Positions 16,778 to 24,688 are shown, numbered from the stretch's first letter. The stretch is 64,000 bases of DNA from Alphaproteobacteria bacterium (GCA_029289325.1 JARFTV010000010.1:1-64000), one strand, 5' to 3'. Program-made: numbers and translations. Notes: a model not told the origin generated them from the letters alone.

Positions 16778-17644
16778 ATGTCCTTGTCTGACCCACCGAT
16801 CCGCTGCCTGCTGGCGCCCAATCCCTCGCCCCTGACCGGCACCGGGACCAATACCTATCTGGTCGGCGCGACCGAACTTGTGGTGATCGACCCCGGCCCC
16901 AACGACGAGGATCACCTCGCAGCGATCCTGGCCGAGCTTGCGGGCTGCACTGTCACGCGAATCGTGGTGACCCACGCCCACCGAGACCACTCCGCCCTCG
17001 CCTCGCGCCTCGCGGCACTCACGGGCGCGGAGATCCTTGCTTTCGGAACCGCGACCGAGGGGCGCAGCCCCCGCATGGCCGCCTGGGCCGACCGTTTGCC
17101 CCCGGCAGGCGAAGGGCTGGACCTCGCCTTCACCCCCAACCGTCGCCTTGCCGATGGCGACCTGATCACCGGCGCCGACTGGGAGCTTTCGGTCCTCCAC
17201 ACCCCCGGCCATCTCGGCGGCCACATCTGCCTTGCCTTGGGCGGTACGCTGTTCTCCGGGGATCATGTCATGGGCTGGTCGACCAGCATCGTCGCGGCCC
17301 CCGATGGCGACATGACCGACTACATGGCCTCCCTTCACCGGCTGGCTGAAACCGCGTGGACCCGTTTGCTCCCTGGCCACGGCGTGCCGGTAGAGGAGGC
17401 CGAAGCGCGTCTGACCGGCCTGATCCGTCATCGCCAAGAGCGCGAAGGCTCCGTTCTTGCTGCCCTGTCCGATGGACCGGCCACGCCAACCGAACTGACA
17501 GGGCGAATCTACCGGGAAATCCCGCGCCACCTCTGGCCTGCCGCGCGCCAAAACGTCCTCGCGCATCTCATTGATCTTGCCGGAAGAAGCCTGGTCGCCG
17601 CTGCTCCAGACGCCAGCGCCGACCCGATCTTCCACCGCCTGTGA
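16778..17644 (+). CDS. MBL-fold metallo-hydrolase (LACTB2-like)
   Basis: 288 aa. The zinc motif is THAHRDHS (H-x-H-x-D-H), with further ligands in HTPGHLGGH, LFSGDHV and LLPGHG. The C-terminal winged-helix-like extension (RQEREGSVLAALSDGPATPTELTGRIY) is typical of the LACTB2/beta-lactamase-like subgroup. Hydrolase of unknown substrate; an RNA or thioester substrate is possible in relatives. Located between a divergent histidine kinase and tRNA-Asn. Confidence 0.9.
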   Translation: MSLSDPPIRCLLAPNPSPLTGTGTNTYLVGATELVVIDPGPNDEDHLAAILAELAGCTVTRIVVTHAHRDHSALASRLAALTGAEILAFGTATEGRSPRMAAWADRLPPAGEGLDLAFTPNRRLADGDLITGADWELSVLHTPGHLGGHICLALGGTLFSGDHVMGWSTSIVAAPDGDMTDYMASLHRLAETAWTRLLPGHGVPVEEAEARLTGLIRHRQEREGSVLAALSDGPATPTELTGRIYREIPRHLWPAARQNVLAHLIDLAGRSLVAAAPDASADPIFHRL

Positions 17645-17712
17645 CACGTCGCCATTTTTGCCACTTTTGCCCCTTGCCGCCCCCAGAAGGCCTTGCTATA
17701 CGGCCCCTGTGT

Positions 17713-17787
17713 TCCGGCGTAGCTCAGCGGTAGAGCAGTTGACTGTTAATCAATTGGTCGTAGGTTCGATCCCTACCGCCGGAGCCA
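17713..17787 (+). tRNA. tRNA-Asn (GTT)
   Basis: Complete cloverleaf: acceptor TCCGGCG pairs with CGCCGGA, D arm GCTC-AGCGGTA-GAGC, anticodon stem GTTGA/TCAAT with loop CTGTTAA (anticodon GTT at 17745-17747), T arm GTAGG-TTCGATC-CCTAC, discriminator G and an encoded CCA. It is followed by an integrase remnant, which fits a tRNA-borne integration site. Confidence 0.97.
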
Positions 17788-17817
17788 AAAACCTCATAAC
17801 CCATTGAGATCAACCGA

Positions 17818-17844
17818 AAAAACGGCCCAGCCAGGGCCGCTTTT
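17818..17844 (+). terminator. terminator of tRNA-Asn
   Basis: Inverted repeat CGGCCC-AGCCA-GGGCCG flanked by A-rich sequence on the left and CTTTT on the right, about 30 bp after the tRNA. Confidence 0.75.
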
Positions 17845-18519
17845 CGCGTTATGGCACAGACTCTGACACAGAGCTCGGCACAAACTCGGCACATGCCACA
17901 CCGGAGTCCGTCGTCTTGCCCAAGGTCAACCATCCCCATCTCGAGCATCGCGCCAAAGGCTACTACTTCCGCCGCCGCATCCCGGCAGCGCCCCACGACG
18001 GCCACGACATGCGGCCCCGACCGAAATAGGAGTCAAACCGATTTCTCACCCTCTACCCCGCCGCGCGCCTGGCCAGGGTCGCCATTATGAGCTTGTCGAA
18101 GAAGGATGTGTGTTCGACTGCTGCCTCCGCTCAGGCTTCCACCAGGTGGCGGCCGCTGCGGACGGCGTCGATCGCGACGGATTCGACCGTAGTCATATGG
18201 GTGTCTCTCTCCCTATTGCGTCCGGATCGGTCCGGCCGCGACATCGGTCAATGAGCGGGAAATACTCCGTCACCGGCGCGTCGAAATCCCACACATCAGT
18301 AAGGCAAAGTGGGCGACGCAGAAGGAGCAGCTCGCGCGCGACGCGGCGCGACAGGTCAGCTCGGGAGTAGACAGAGCCTCGATCAGCCCGCGTACACGTT
18401 GCGCGGCACTGGGATGGCGACAACTTAACCCTCGGCAGCCAGTTACGCCGGATCCGGGTCTGGGGACTCGACCCGGCGGAAGGGAACCGTTCCGCTGTGA
18501 CATTCCAAAAGTAGTATGG
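17845..18519. other. decayed region without intact gene
   Basis: Apart from the integrase fragment no convincing gene is seen. A 150-codon minus-strand frame (18193-18645) begins inside the CoA-transferase remnant and continues into unrelated sequence. A 20-codon minus-strand reading frame starting near 18197 has a GGGAGAGAGA ribosome-like run but no recognisable product. The stretch appears to be island debris. Confidence 0.55.
17916..18029 (+). pseudogene. tyrosine recombinase (integrase) N-terminal remnant
   Basis: 37 codons from a TTG read LPKVNHPHLEHRAKGYYFRR followed by RIPAAP and then meet a stop. This is the usual beginning of tyrosine recombinases of alphaproteobacterial genomic islands (a short N-terminal segment ending YYFRRRIP). 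Nothing of the catalytic domain is found downstream. Its place 128 bp after tRNA-Asn supports a former island inserted at that tRNA. The identification rests on pattern recall of the N-terminus only. Confidence 0.6.
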
Positions 18520-18964
18520 CACCCGCAGATAGCGCGTTCGAGGATTAGGTCTTGCCGTCGAAATCCTTTGTTCCTTGCCTTCGGCGATGAAGGTGCCGAG
18601 GCCGTTGGGCGTATAGAAACCGTGGGGTGCCCGAGCGGCCTGCACGCATCCGTTCGGCCAGCGTGCGTTACCGGCCGAATTCCAGCCCCAGATCGCCCGA
18701 CAGTCACTGGCGCTTGTATTCGGCGTTTTCGCCGGAGGAGATCATTTTCTTTACTTGCCTGCCCTCCAGCAGGAGGCCGAGGTCGAAGCCGTCCACGCCA
18801 GCGTTGTTGGAGTCGACGGTGAGGGCGCGCTTTCCTGCCTTGCGGATCGCGGCGACCAGCAGTTTGAGAACGCCGCAGAGGCTGAAGCCCCCGAAGCGAT
18901 GGTCATACCGTCAGAAATCACACTGTCCAGCGGGTGGCTCAGGCGCTGGACAGACCTTCTTCAT
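18520..18964 (-). pseudogene. 3-oxoacid CoA-transferase subunit A remnant (ScoA/AtoD type)
   Basis: Read on the minus strand in several frames, the sequence gives MKKVCP, then ISDGMTIASG, GGFSLCGV, SNNAGVDGFDLGLLLEGRQ, KKMISSGENAEYKRQ, stop, LSGDLGLEFGR, stop, TLAERMRA, GFYTPNGLGTFIAEGKEQ, DFDGKT and LILERAI. These are in order the conserved blocks of succinyl-CoA:3-ketoacid CoA-transferase subunit A. At least two stops and about three frameshifts separate them, so no product is made. The remnant begins 14 bp after the BKACE stop and on the same strand, so it was probably the next gene in that operon. The end coordinate is approximate. Confidence 0.85.
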
Positions 18965-18977
18965 GCTGCGGCCTCCA

Positions 18978-19832
18978 CTACGGCGGCGGTAGGCCGAGGA
19001 TGGTCCGGGCCTCATACGGGGTCGCGACGGGGCGTTCGGTGCGGCCACAGAGGCCCACGACCCGGCGCACCAGCGCGGCGTTGGAGGGGGCAAGGCGGTC
19101 GCGGTCGAGGCGGACATTGTCCTCCAGCCCCGTACGGGCGTGGCCTCCTGCGGACACGGCCCATTCGTTCAGCACGAATTGGTTGGGACCGATCCCCGCC
19201 GCGCACCAAGGCGCATCGGCGCCGAAGAGGCGCTTGACGGTGCGGATGTAGTAATCGAACACGTCGCGGTCGGCGGGCATGGCGTTCTTCACGCCCATCA
19301 CGAACTGCACGTATGGGCGCCGCGCGATCTGGCCGGCATGCCACATCTGGTGGGCCTTCAGGATGTGGGAGAGGTCGAAGGCCTCGATTTCCGGCATGAC
19401 TCCGTAGGTCTTCATCTCCGCCGCCAGCCAGTCCACCAGGTCCGGCGGGTTTTCATAGACGCGGGTGGGGAAGTTGTTCGACCCCACCGAAAGCGAGGCC
19501 ATGTCGGGCCGCAAGGGCAGCATCCCGCCCCGGGTCCGCCCCGCACCAGAACGGCCGCCAGTCGAGAGCTGAACAATCATGCCGGGGCAGTGCTGCCGGA
19601 TACCCTCCATCAACCGGGCGAAGCGGTCGGGGTCCGAGGTGGGCTTTCCTTCGTCATCGCGGACATGGGCGTGGACGATGGACGCGCCAGCCTCGAAGGC
19701 CTCATGGGTGCTTTCCACCTGCTCGGCGATGGTGATCGGGACGGCAGGATTGTTGTCCTTGGTGGGAAGGGAGCCCGTGATGGCCACGCAGATTATGCAG
19801 GGTTGTCCGGCGATTGCGGCGGTGTCAGACAT
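18978..19832 (-). CDS. beta-keto acid cleavage enzyme (BKACE / Kce family)
   Basis: 284 aa. ATG at 19832; a TTG three codons earlier is less likely. Zinc ligands of the family are visible: His54 and His56 in SIVHAHVRDDEGKP and Glu237 in TGLEDNV. Other hallmarks are QLSTGGRSGAGRT, GSNNFPTRVYENPP and GIGPNQFVLN. BKACE enzymes convert a beta-keto acid plus acetyl-CoA to acetoacetate plus a new acyl-CoA. Beside an alpha/beta hydrolase and the benzoate/catechol genes, the likely substrate is 3-oxoadipate, giving succinyl-CoA and acetoacetate. The gene overlaps the hydrolase stop by 8 bp. Confidence 0.92.
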   Translation of the reverse strand: MSDTAAIAGQPCIICVAITGSLPTKDNNPAVPITIAEQVESTHEAFEAGASIVHAHVRDDEGKPTSDPDRFARLMEGIRQHCPGMIVQLSTGGRSGAGRTRGGMLPLRPDMASLSVGSNNFPTRVYENPPDLVDWLAAEMKTYGVMPEIEAFDLSHILKAHQMWHAGQIARRPYVQFVMGVKNAMPADRDVFDYYIRTVKRLFGADAPWCAAGIGPNQFVLNEWAVSAGGHARTGLEDNVRLDRDRLAPSNAALVRRVVGLCGRTERPVATPYEARTILGLPPP

Positions 19833-20676
19833 GGGCGGCAACTTTCATGCGGGCCAGGCCATCGGCGAAGAAGGGCCGGAAGGCGGCGGGGTGTTCGGAC
19901 ATGGGGAAATGACCGAGTTCGTCCATCACCGTGCAGGTCGCGCCGGGGATGGCGGCGGCGGTGCGGCGGGCGTCCTCGGGCGTGCAGGTCAGGTCGTAGG
20001 CTCCGACGAGGAGGTGGACGGGGGTGCGGGCGGTGTCGATGCGGGCGAGCCGCCCGATCAGGCTGTCGTCGCGGGTGTAGAACGACAGGTCGCCACGGAA
20101 AACGCCCGGCCCAGACTGCATGAACATCCACAGGGTGTTCCAGCGTTCGGCCTCGGGCGCATGGGGGCTGATGTTGGCGGACACCAGCGCCGCCCCCATC
20201 TCGCCGCCATGGGCATCCGGGCGATGGAACCAGTCGATGTCGTACCAGGCGGGCTGATAATCCGAGGCCTCGATGGCGATGAAGCCCGAGAAGGCGTCGC
20301 CGTGCAGGGCTGCAAGTTGCAGGGCGATGCGCCCGCCCATCGAACAGCCCGCCAGGATGGGCCGGTCGAGGCCCAATGCCCGCGACACCGCCAGGACGGT
20401 CTCGATATAGGCCTCGGTCGTCAGCAGGTATTCCTCGGTCTGGAAGCCCTCGGGCGGGAGGCTTTTGCCGTGCCAGGGCATGTCGAAGGCGTAGAAGCGG
20501 TGGTCCTTGGTCAGGCCCGCATCGTTCAGGATATGCCGCCACTGGCGCGTATCGGCCCCGGCGGTGTGGAGGCAGAGGACGGGAGTCCCTTCGCCTGCCA
20601 TTTCCACATAGATCCGCTGGCGGCGGCCCTGGACGGTGACGGTAAGGTAGCGGCCGGTGATGGGCTCGAAGGTCAT
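19825..20676 (-). CDS. alpha/beta hydrolase, PcaD-like (3-oxoadipate enol-lactonase candidate)
   Basis: 283 aa from the ATG that overlaps the upstream stop as ATGA. Catalytic triad: Ser112 in the nucleophile elbow GCSMGG, Asp228 in GAYDLTC, His256 in GHFPM; LCLHTAGADTRQW is the oxyanion region. PcaD enol-lactonase belongs to this fold, and the place between the aromatic dioxygenase and BKACE suggests hydrolysis of 3-oxoadipate enol-lactone. General alpha/beta hydrolases look alike, so the exact substrate is inferred from context. Confidence 0.85.
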   Translation of the reverse strand: MTFEPITGRYLTVTVQGRRQRIYVEMAGEGTPVLCLHTAGADTRQWRHILNDAGLTKDHRFYAFDMPWHGKSLPPEGFQTEEYLLTTEAYIETVLAVSRALGLDRPILAGCSMGGRIALQLAALHGDAFSGFIAIEASDYQPAWYDIDWFHRPDAHGGEMGAALVSANISPHAPEAERWNTLWMFMQSGPGVFRGDLSFYTRDDSLIGRLARIDTARTPVHLLVGAYDLTCTPEDARRTAAAIPGATCTVMDELGHFPMSEHPAAFRPFFADGLARMKVAAHV

Positions 20677-21059
20677 GCCAGTTTCTCCATCTGGGGCGCG
20701 GGGCGGGCCAGCGCCATGAAGTCCTTGAAGAAGCGCAGGTTCTTGACCAGGCAGAGGATGTCGCCGTCGATCCGCCCCCGCCCGATCTTCACCAGACCGA
20801 AGATGTCGTGGAAGCCGGGCTTCGGCACCGGCTGCCAGAACTGCGCCAGCGCCTCGCCGTCGGTGCGCAGCGCAAAGCTCCAGGGCGTCTTGCGGCTGGG
20901 GCCCTCGGCAATCTGTTCCAGGCGGCCGTCGCGGAAGGTCAGATAAAACTCGGCCCCGTCCACCTCCAACAGCACGGTTTCGGAAAAAAGCCGACCGAGT
21001 CGGAGCAGATAGGGCGTCGCTTTCAGCCGCGACTGCATCCTGTCCAGTGTGGCGCGCAT
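20673..21059 (-). CDS. SCP2-like small protein of aromatic catabolic operon
   Basis: 128 aa from an ATG preceded by AAGGAGGA. The pattern TVLLEVDGAEFYLTFRDGRLEQIAEGPS and WSFALRTDGEALAQFW resembles a sterol-carrier-protein-2 (SCP2) type lipid-binding fold. It has no signal peptide. It is the first gene of the leftward operon with the hydrolase and BKACE. It is not a muconolactone isomerase by sequence, although its position is where catC would be expected. Its function is unknown; a small hydrophobic-ligand carrier is a guess. Confidence 0.7.
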   Translation of the reverse strand: MRATLDRMQSRLKATPYLLRLGRLFSETVLLEVDGAEFYLTFRDGRLEQIAEGPSRKTPWSFALRTDGEALAQFWQPVPKPGFHDIFGLVKIGRGRIDGDILCLVKNLRFFKDFMALARPAPQMEKLA

Positions 21060-21134
21060 GGGGTTCCTCCTTGGCCCGACAGGGGCCTTGGACCTGAAAA
21101 AGCGCCGCCCGGCCCATTCCCGCAATGACGTGCA

Positions 21135-21152
21135 GGGTATCCTGCGATACCC
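21135..21152. promoter_or_regulatory. operator-like inverted repeat (copy A)
   Basis: Perfect inverted repeat GGGTATC-CTGC-GATACCC in the 255-bp divergent promoter between the SCP2-like gene and the intradiol dioxygenase. Likely target of the LysR regulator encoded at 22295; the same half-site recurs upstream of catB. Confidence 0.65.
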
Positions 21153-21184
21153 TTTCCCGGGCCAAGGGGCCGGACACGGGTCGC

Positions 21185-21202
21185 GAGTATCGGGCCATAC
21201 CC
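21185..21202. promoter_or_regulatory. operator-like inverted repeat (copy B)
   Basis: Degenerate copy GAGTATC-GGGC-CATACCC with the same 7-4-7 layout, centred exactly 50 bp from copy A. Paired sites with different symmetry are usual for LysR-type promoters. Confidence 0.55.
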
Positions 21203-21314
21203 AGGCGGTCATTGGCGGGGGGTCGGACGGCGTGGATAGTCGGGTCATCGGCGGGAGGGAGTGGCCTTCAAGGCAACCCGCACCAGATCAGACCCACGCC
21301 CGGAGGAGGGACAC

Positions 21315-22190
21315 ATGAGCAAGGTTACCATCGACAACGTCACCGATGTGGTCGTCGCATCGCTGGGCCAGAATGGCCAGATCACCGAGCGTCAGCGCGA
21401 GATCATGACGGCGGCCATCCGCCACTTGCACGGCTTCTGCAAGGACGTGAACCTGACCCACGCCGAGTTCATCGACGCCTGCATGTTCCTGGCCCGCGCC
21501 GGCGCCGTCTGCAGCGACAAGCGGCAGGAGTTCATCCTTTTGGGCGACATCCTGGGCGTCGAGGTCCTGTGCGACATGCTGACGAACCCGGTCACCGGAT
21601 CGGAATCGGAATCCACCGTGCTTGGCCCCTTCTACCGCGAGAACCCGCCGGTCCTGCCGCATGGCGCCTCGACCGCGCAGAAGCACTTCGACAATGAAGA
21701 GACCGTCTTCATGGAAGGCTACATCAAGGACACTTCGGGCCGCCCGCTGGCTGGCGTGACGCTGGACATCTGGGAAGACGCGCCGAACGGGCTTTATGAG
21801 AACCACGACCACGACCAGCCCGACTACAACCTGCGCGGCCGGTTCGAGACCGACGAGAACGGCTACTTCGCGCTGCGCGCCCTGCGCCCGGTGCCCTATC
21901 CGATCCCGGCGGACGAAACCGCGGGTGAGCTTCTGCGCTACATGGGCCACCACCCGAACCGCCCGGGCCACCTGCACTTCATCGTGGCGAAGGAGGGCTA
22001 CCGCACGCTGGTGAGCCAGGTCTACGACAGCTCCTCGTCCTATCTCGACAATGACTCGGTCTTCGCGGCGAAGGACAGCCTCGTGGGCAACTTCCAGAAG
22101 GGCAAGCCCGAGCATGGCACCGACCTTTACCTGCGCTTCGACTTCACGCTGAAGCCCGAAGCTGCCGCCTCGGCCCTGGCGGCCGAGTGA
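21315..22190 (+). CDS. intradiol ring-cleavage dioxygenase (catechol / hydroxyquinol 1,2-dioxygenase)
   Basis: 291 aa; ATG after CGGAGGAGGG. The non-heme Fe(III) ligands are Tyr161 (NGLYENH), Tyr195 (VPYPIP) and His219/His221 (RPGHLHF). N-terminal helical dimerisation domain precedes SESTVLGPFYRENPP and the beta-sandwich catalytic domain. Cleaves an ortho-diol between the hydroxyls. With catB and benABCD in the locus the expected substrate is catechol, giving cis,cis-muconate. However PYPIP, RPGHLHFIVAKEGY, DSVFAAKDSLV are more like hydroxyquinol dioxygenases, so specificity is open. Divergent from the BKACE operon, with LysR downstream. Confidence 0.88.
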   Translation: MSKVTIDNVTDVVVASLGQNGQITERQREIMTAAIRHLHGFCKDVNLTHAEFIDACMFLARAGAVCSDKRQEFILLGDILGVEVLCDMLTNPVTGSESESTVLGPFYRENPPVLPHGASTAQKHFDNEETVFMEGYIKDTSGRPLAGVTLDIWEDAPNGLYENHDHDQPDYNLRGRFETDENGYFALRALRPVPYPIPADETAGELLRYMGHHPNRPGHLHFIVAKEGYRTLVSQVYDSSSSYLDNDSVFAAKDSLVGNFQKGKPEHGTDLYLRFDFTLKPEAAASALAAE

Positions 22191-22213
22191 GCCTTACTTC
22201 CCGGTTGGACCTT

Positions 22214-22244
22214 GCCGCGCCCTGGAAACGGGGTGCGGCTTTTT
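22214..22244 (+). terminator. terminator after the intradiol dioxygenase
   Basis: Stem GCCGCGCCC/GGGTGCGGC with one G-T pair and an eight-base loop, followed by TTTTT. It separates the dioxygenase transcript from the LysR gene. Confidence 0.75.
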
Positions 22245-22294
22245 CCTTTGGGGAATGGGCGCTGGCGGATTAGTTTCTGCGCGGGGGGACGCGG

Positions 22295-23182
22295 ATGAAC
22301 ATCAAGCAGCTGGAATACTTCATTGCGCTCGCCGAGGAGCTGCATTTCGGCCGCGCGGCGGAACGCCTGGGCATGGCGCAGCCGCCCTTGAGCCGCCAGA
22401 TCAAGCAGATCGAGGATGACCTTGGCGCGCTTCTGTTCAACCGGGGCCGCAACGCGCTCACCCTGACGCAGGCGGGGGAACGGCTCTATGCCCGCGGGAC
22501 CGCGATGCTGGCCGAGTTCAACGACATCAAGCTGGAGGTGCGGCGGATCGGTCAGGGGGCCGAAGGGAGGCTTCGGGTGGGCTTCGTGGGATCGGCGACC
22601 TACGGCATCCTGCCCACGATCCTGAAGAGTTTCCGCGCCTCCTACCCGGATGTGAACCTGTCGCTGATCCCGATGAACAACGCGCAGCTGCACCGCAGCC
22701 TGATCCGGCGCGAAATCGACATCGCCTTCGCCCGACCCGCCCTGGACGATGCCGAGATCACGACGCGGAAGCTCGGGGAGGAACCGCTGGTGCTTGCGGT
22801 GCCGGACACCTTGGACCTGCCCAAGGGTCCGGTGGACCTCCGCCAGCTGGCGGGCGAGGCCTTCGTCCTCTATCCCGAATTCCCCCGCCCCTCCTTCGCC
22901 GATTTCGTGCTGAACAGCTGCGCCGAACTGGGGATCGAGGTGAAGCGGCGGGTCTTCACGATGGACTTCCAGACCGCGATCGCGCTGGTGTCCGTGGGCG
23001 AAGGGGTGGCGATCGTGCCGCAGTCGGTGGGCTCGGTGCAGCGGACCGGGGTGCGCTTCCACGACATCGTCAACCCGCTCGCCAAGACCGGGGTATCGGT
23101 GAACCACCGCCTGGACGAACAGGGCGTGCATGTCCGCAACTTCGTGGCCATCGCCCAGAAGGTCGCGCGGAAGACGTTCTGA
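22295..23182 (+). CDS. LysR-family regulator, CatR/BenM-like
   Basis: 295 aa. N-terminal winged helix-turn-helix (MNIKQLEYFIALAEELHFGRAAERLGMAQPPLSRQIKQIE, written here only to show its position at residues 1-40 is avoided; key parts are HFGRAAERL and QPPLSRQI) is followed by the periplasmic-binding-like effector domain. HFGRAAERLGMAQPPLSRQI is the usual start of the CatR/CbnR/BenM subgroup that responds to muconate or benzoate. GGGGGGA lies before the ATG. It likely controls the adjacent dioxygenase, the BKACE operon and the cat-ben operon through GGGTATC half-sites. Confidence 0.9.
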   Translation: MNIKQLEYFIALAEELHFGRAAERLGMAQPPLSRQIKQIEDDLGALLFNRGRNALTLTQAGERLYARGTAMLAEFNDIKLEVRRIGQGAEGRLRVGFVGSATYGILPTILKSFRASYPDVNLSLIPMNNAQLHRSLIRREIDIAFARPALDDAEITTRKLGEEPLVLAVPDTLDLPKGPVDLRQLAGEAFVLYPEFPRPSFADFVLNSCAELGIEVKRRVFTMDFQTAIALVSVGEGVAIVPQSVGSVQRTGVRFHDIVNPLAKTGVSVNHRLDEQGVHVRNFVAIAQKVARKTF

Positions 23183-23183
23183 T

Positions 23184-23969
23184 CTATGCCCGCCGGGCGA
23201 TCAGGCAGCGGAAATGCGCGGGAACGTGGTAGCCGCCATCCGCCTGCTGGAAGGGCGCAAGGGCCGTCGCATGGGCTGCGCTGACCGCGTCCTCACCCGC
23301 CCGCTCCATCGCCGCCGCCGCGACGCCCGAGGAGTTCAGCCCGCGCAGCGCGGTGGGCAGGTCGGGATAGGTGAAGGGGCTGTCCACGTCAAAGACGCTT
23401 TCCGGCTGCAATCCCGCCGCCTCGGCAAAGCCGGTCAGTGCGGCCTTGTCGGCAAGGGCGAAGGGGCCGGGGGCGTTGGGAGGCGGTGGCGGCAAAAGCG
23501 GGCGCAGCGCGGTGATGACGCTGGCGGCGGGCATGTTCTGCGGCTCGCCCCAAGCGACCACGACCACGGCGCCGCCGGGACGGACCACGCGGGCGGCCTC
23601 GACCAGGGCGCGGGCGAGGCTGGCGACGAACTGGAAGGCGTTGAAGCCGGTGACGAGGTCGAAGCTCGAGTTTGCATGGGGCAGCGTTTCCAGGTCGCCC
23701 TTGCAGAAGTTGCCGGCGGGCACGCGCTCCCGTGCGATCTCCAGCAACGGCATTGCGGCGTCGATCCCGGCGACTTTCAGCCCGGCAGCGGAGGCGAGGC
23801 TCGCGAACATGCCCGACCCGCAGCCCATGTCGAGAAGCCTAAGCCCCGGGGCCGGCTCGAGCGCCTTGAGCACGGCCTCGTAGACCGGCCGCACCATCGC
23901 CTCCTGCACCTCGGCCCAGTCGCGGGCGCGCTGGCCCCAGAGATGCGCGTGGCGCGCCTCGGTCGTCAT
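23184..23969 (-). CDS. class I SAM-dependent methyltransferase
   Basis: 261 aa from the ATG preceded by GGAG; a TTG seven codons earlier overlaps livF and is less likely. Motif I is LLDMGCGSGMF, acidic residue of motif II in VAGIDAAMPLLEIAR, motif IV in SFDLVTGFNAFQF and ARVVRPGGAVVVVAWG. This is the UbiE/Methyltransf_11 type that acts on small molecules. It is the last gene of the cat-ben-liv operon, 17 bp after livF, and converges with LysR one base apart. The substrate is unknown; an aromatic intermediate is possible from context. Confidence 0.85.
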   Translation of the reverse strand: MTTEARHAHLWGQRARDWAEVQEAMVRPVYEAVLKALEPAPGLRLLDMGCGSGMFASLASAAGLKVAGIDAAMPLLEIARERVPAGNFCKGDLETLPHANSSFDLVTGFNAFQFVASLARALVEAARVVRPGGAVVVVAWGEPQNMPAASVITALRPLLPPPPPNAPGPFALADKAALTGFAEAAGLQPESVFDVDSPFTYPDLPTALRGLNSSGVAAAAMERAGEDAVSAAHATALAPFQQADGGYHVPAHFRCLIARRA

Positions 23970-23986
23970 GTCAGACACTCCAGACT

Positions 23987-24688
23987 TCAAACGCCAAGCC
24001 AGCGGTGCTGCGCTTCGATGTCCGCCCGGATCGCCTCGGCGCTGCCCTGCCAGACGATGCTGCCCTTTGACACCACCACCACGTCATCGGCCAGCGAAGT
24101 GGCGAAACCGAAGTTCTGTTCCACCAGCACCATCGACAGGCCCTCGCGCTTCAGGTCCGCCAGCTTGTCGTGGATCAGCTTGACGATGATCGGGGCGAGC
24201 CCCTCGGTCGGCTCATCCAGGATCAGCAGACGCGGGTTCATCAAGAGGCCCCGCGCGATGGCCAGCATCTGCGCCTCGCCCCCCGACAGCTGGTCGCCGC
24301 CGTTGTCGAGGCGTTCGCCAAGCCGGGGGAAAAGCTCGATCACCCGCGCCACCGTCCAGCCGCCCGGTGGGCAGGGAAAGCGGCGGGCGGCGAGGTCGAG
24401 GTTCTCGCGCACGGACAGCGAGCGGAAGATGTCGCGGGTTTCCGGGACATAGGCGATGCCCAGTTTGGCGATCTTGAACGGAGTCATCCCGCTGATCTTG
24501 CGCCCGTCGAAGGTGACGCTTCCACCCTTCGCGGGCAGAAGGCCCATGATCGTCTTCAGCGTCGTTGACTTCCCCGCGCCGTTGCGGCCGAGGATCGCCA
24601 GTACCCGGCCCGGTTCGGCCCTCAGCGACAGGCCATGCAGGACCTGCGTCTCGCCATAGCCCGAGGAAAGGTCTGTCAGGTCAAGCAT
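23987..24688 (-). CDS. livF: branched-chain-type ABC transporter ATPase LivF
   Basis: 233 aa. Walker A GRNGAGKST, signature LSGGEAQ, Walker B LLILDEPTEGL and the LivF-type H loop VEQNF are present. One of two cytoplasmic ATPases of a HAAT-family importer; the operon also contains livG, livM, livH and a nonsense-interrupted livK downstream of benABCD. The likely substrate is an aromatic acid such as benzoate. The livG stop overlaps the start by 8 bp. Confidence 0.94.
   Translation of the reverse strand: MLDLTDLSSGYGETQVLHGLSLRAEPGRVLAILGRNGAGKSTTLKTIMGLLPAKGGSVTFDGRKISGMTPFKIAKLGIAYVPETRDIFRSLSVRENLDLAARRFPCPPGGWTVARVIELFPRLGERLDNGGDQLSGGEAQMLAIARGLLMNPRLLILDEPTEGLAPIIVKLIHDKLADLKREGLSMVLVEQNFGFATSLADDVVVVSKGSIVWQGSAEAIRADIEAQHRWLGV

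Noticed and set aside
18193-18645. 150-codon minus-strand frame as an intact gene
   Set aside because: It starts within the broken CoA-transferase block and the remainder resembles no protein; treated as debris.
17788-18977. Second attachment site copy of the tRNA-Asn 3' end
   Set aside because: No repeat of the T-arm/acceptor sequence found between the tRNA and BKACE.
20673-21059. Muconolactone isomerase CatC
   Set aside because: Tested because of position, but length and sequence do not match CatC; it looks SCP2-like.
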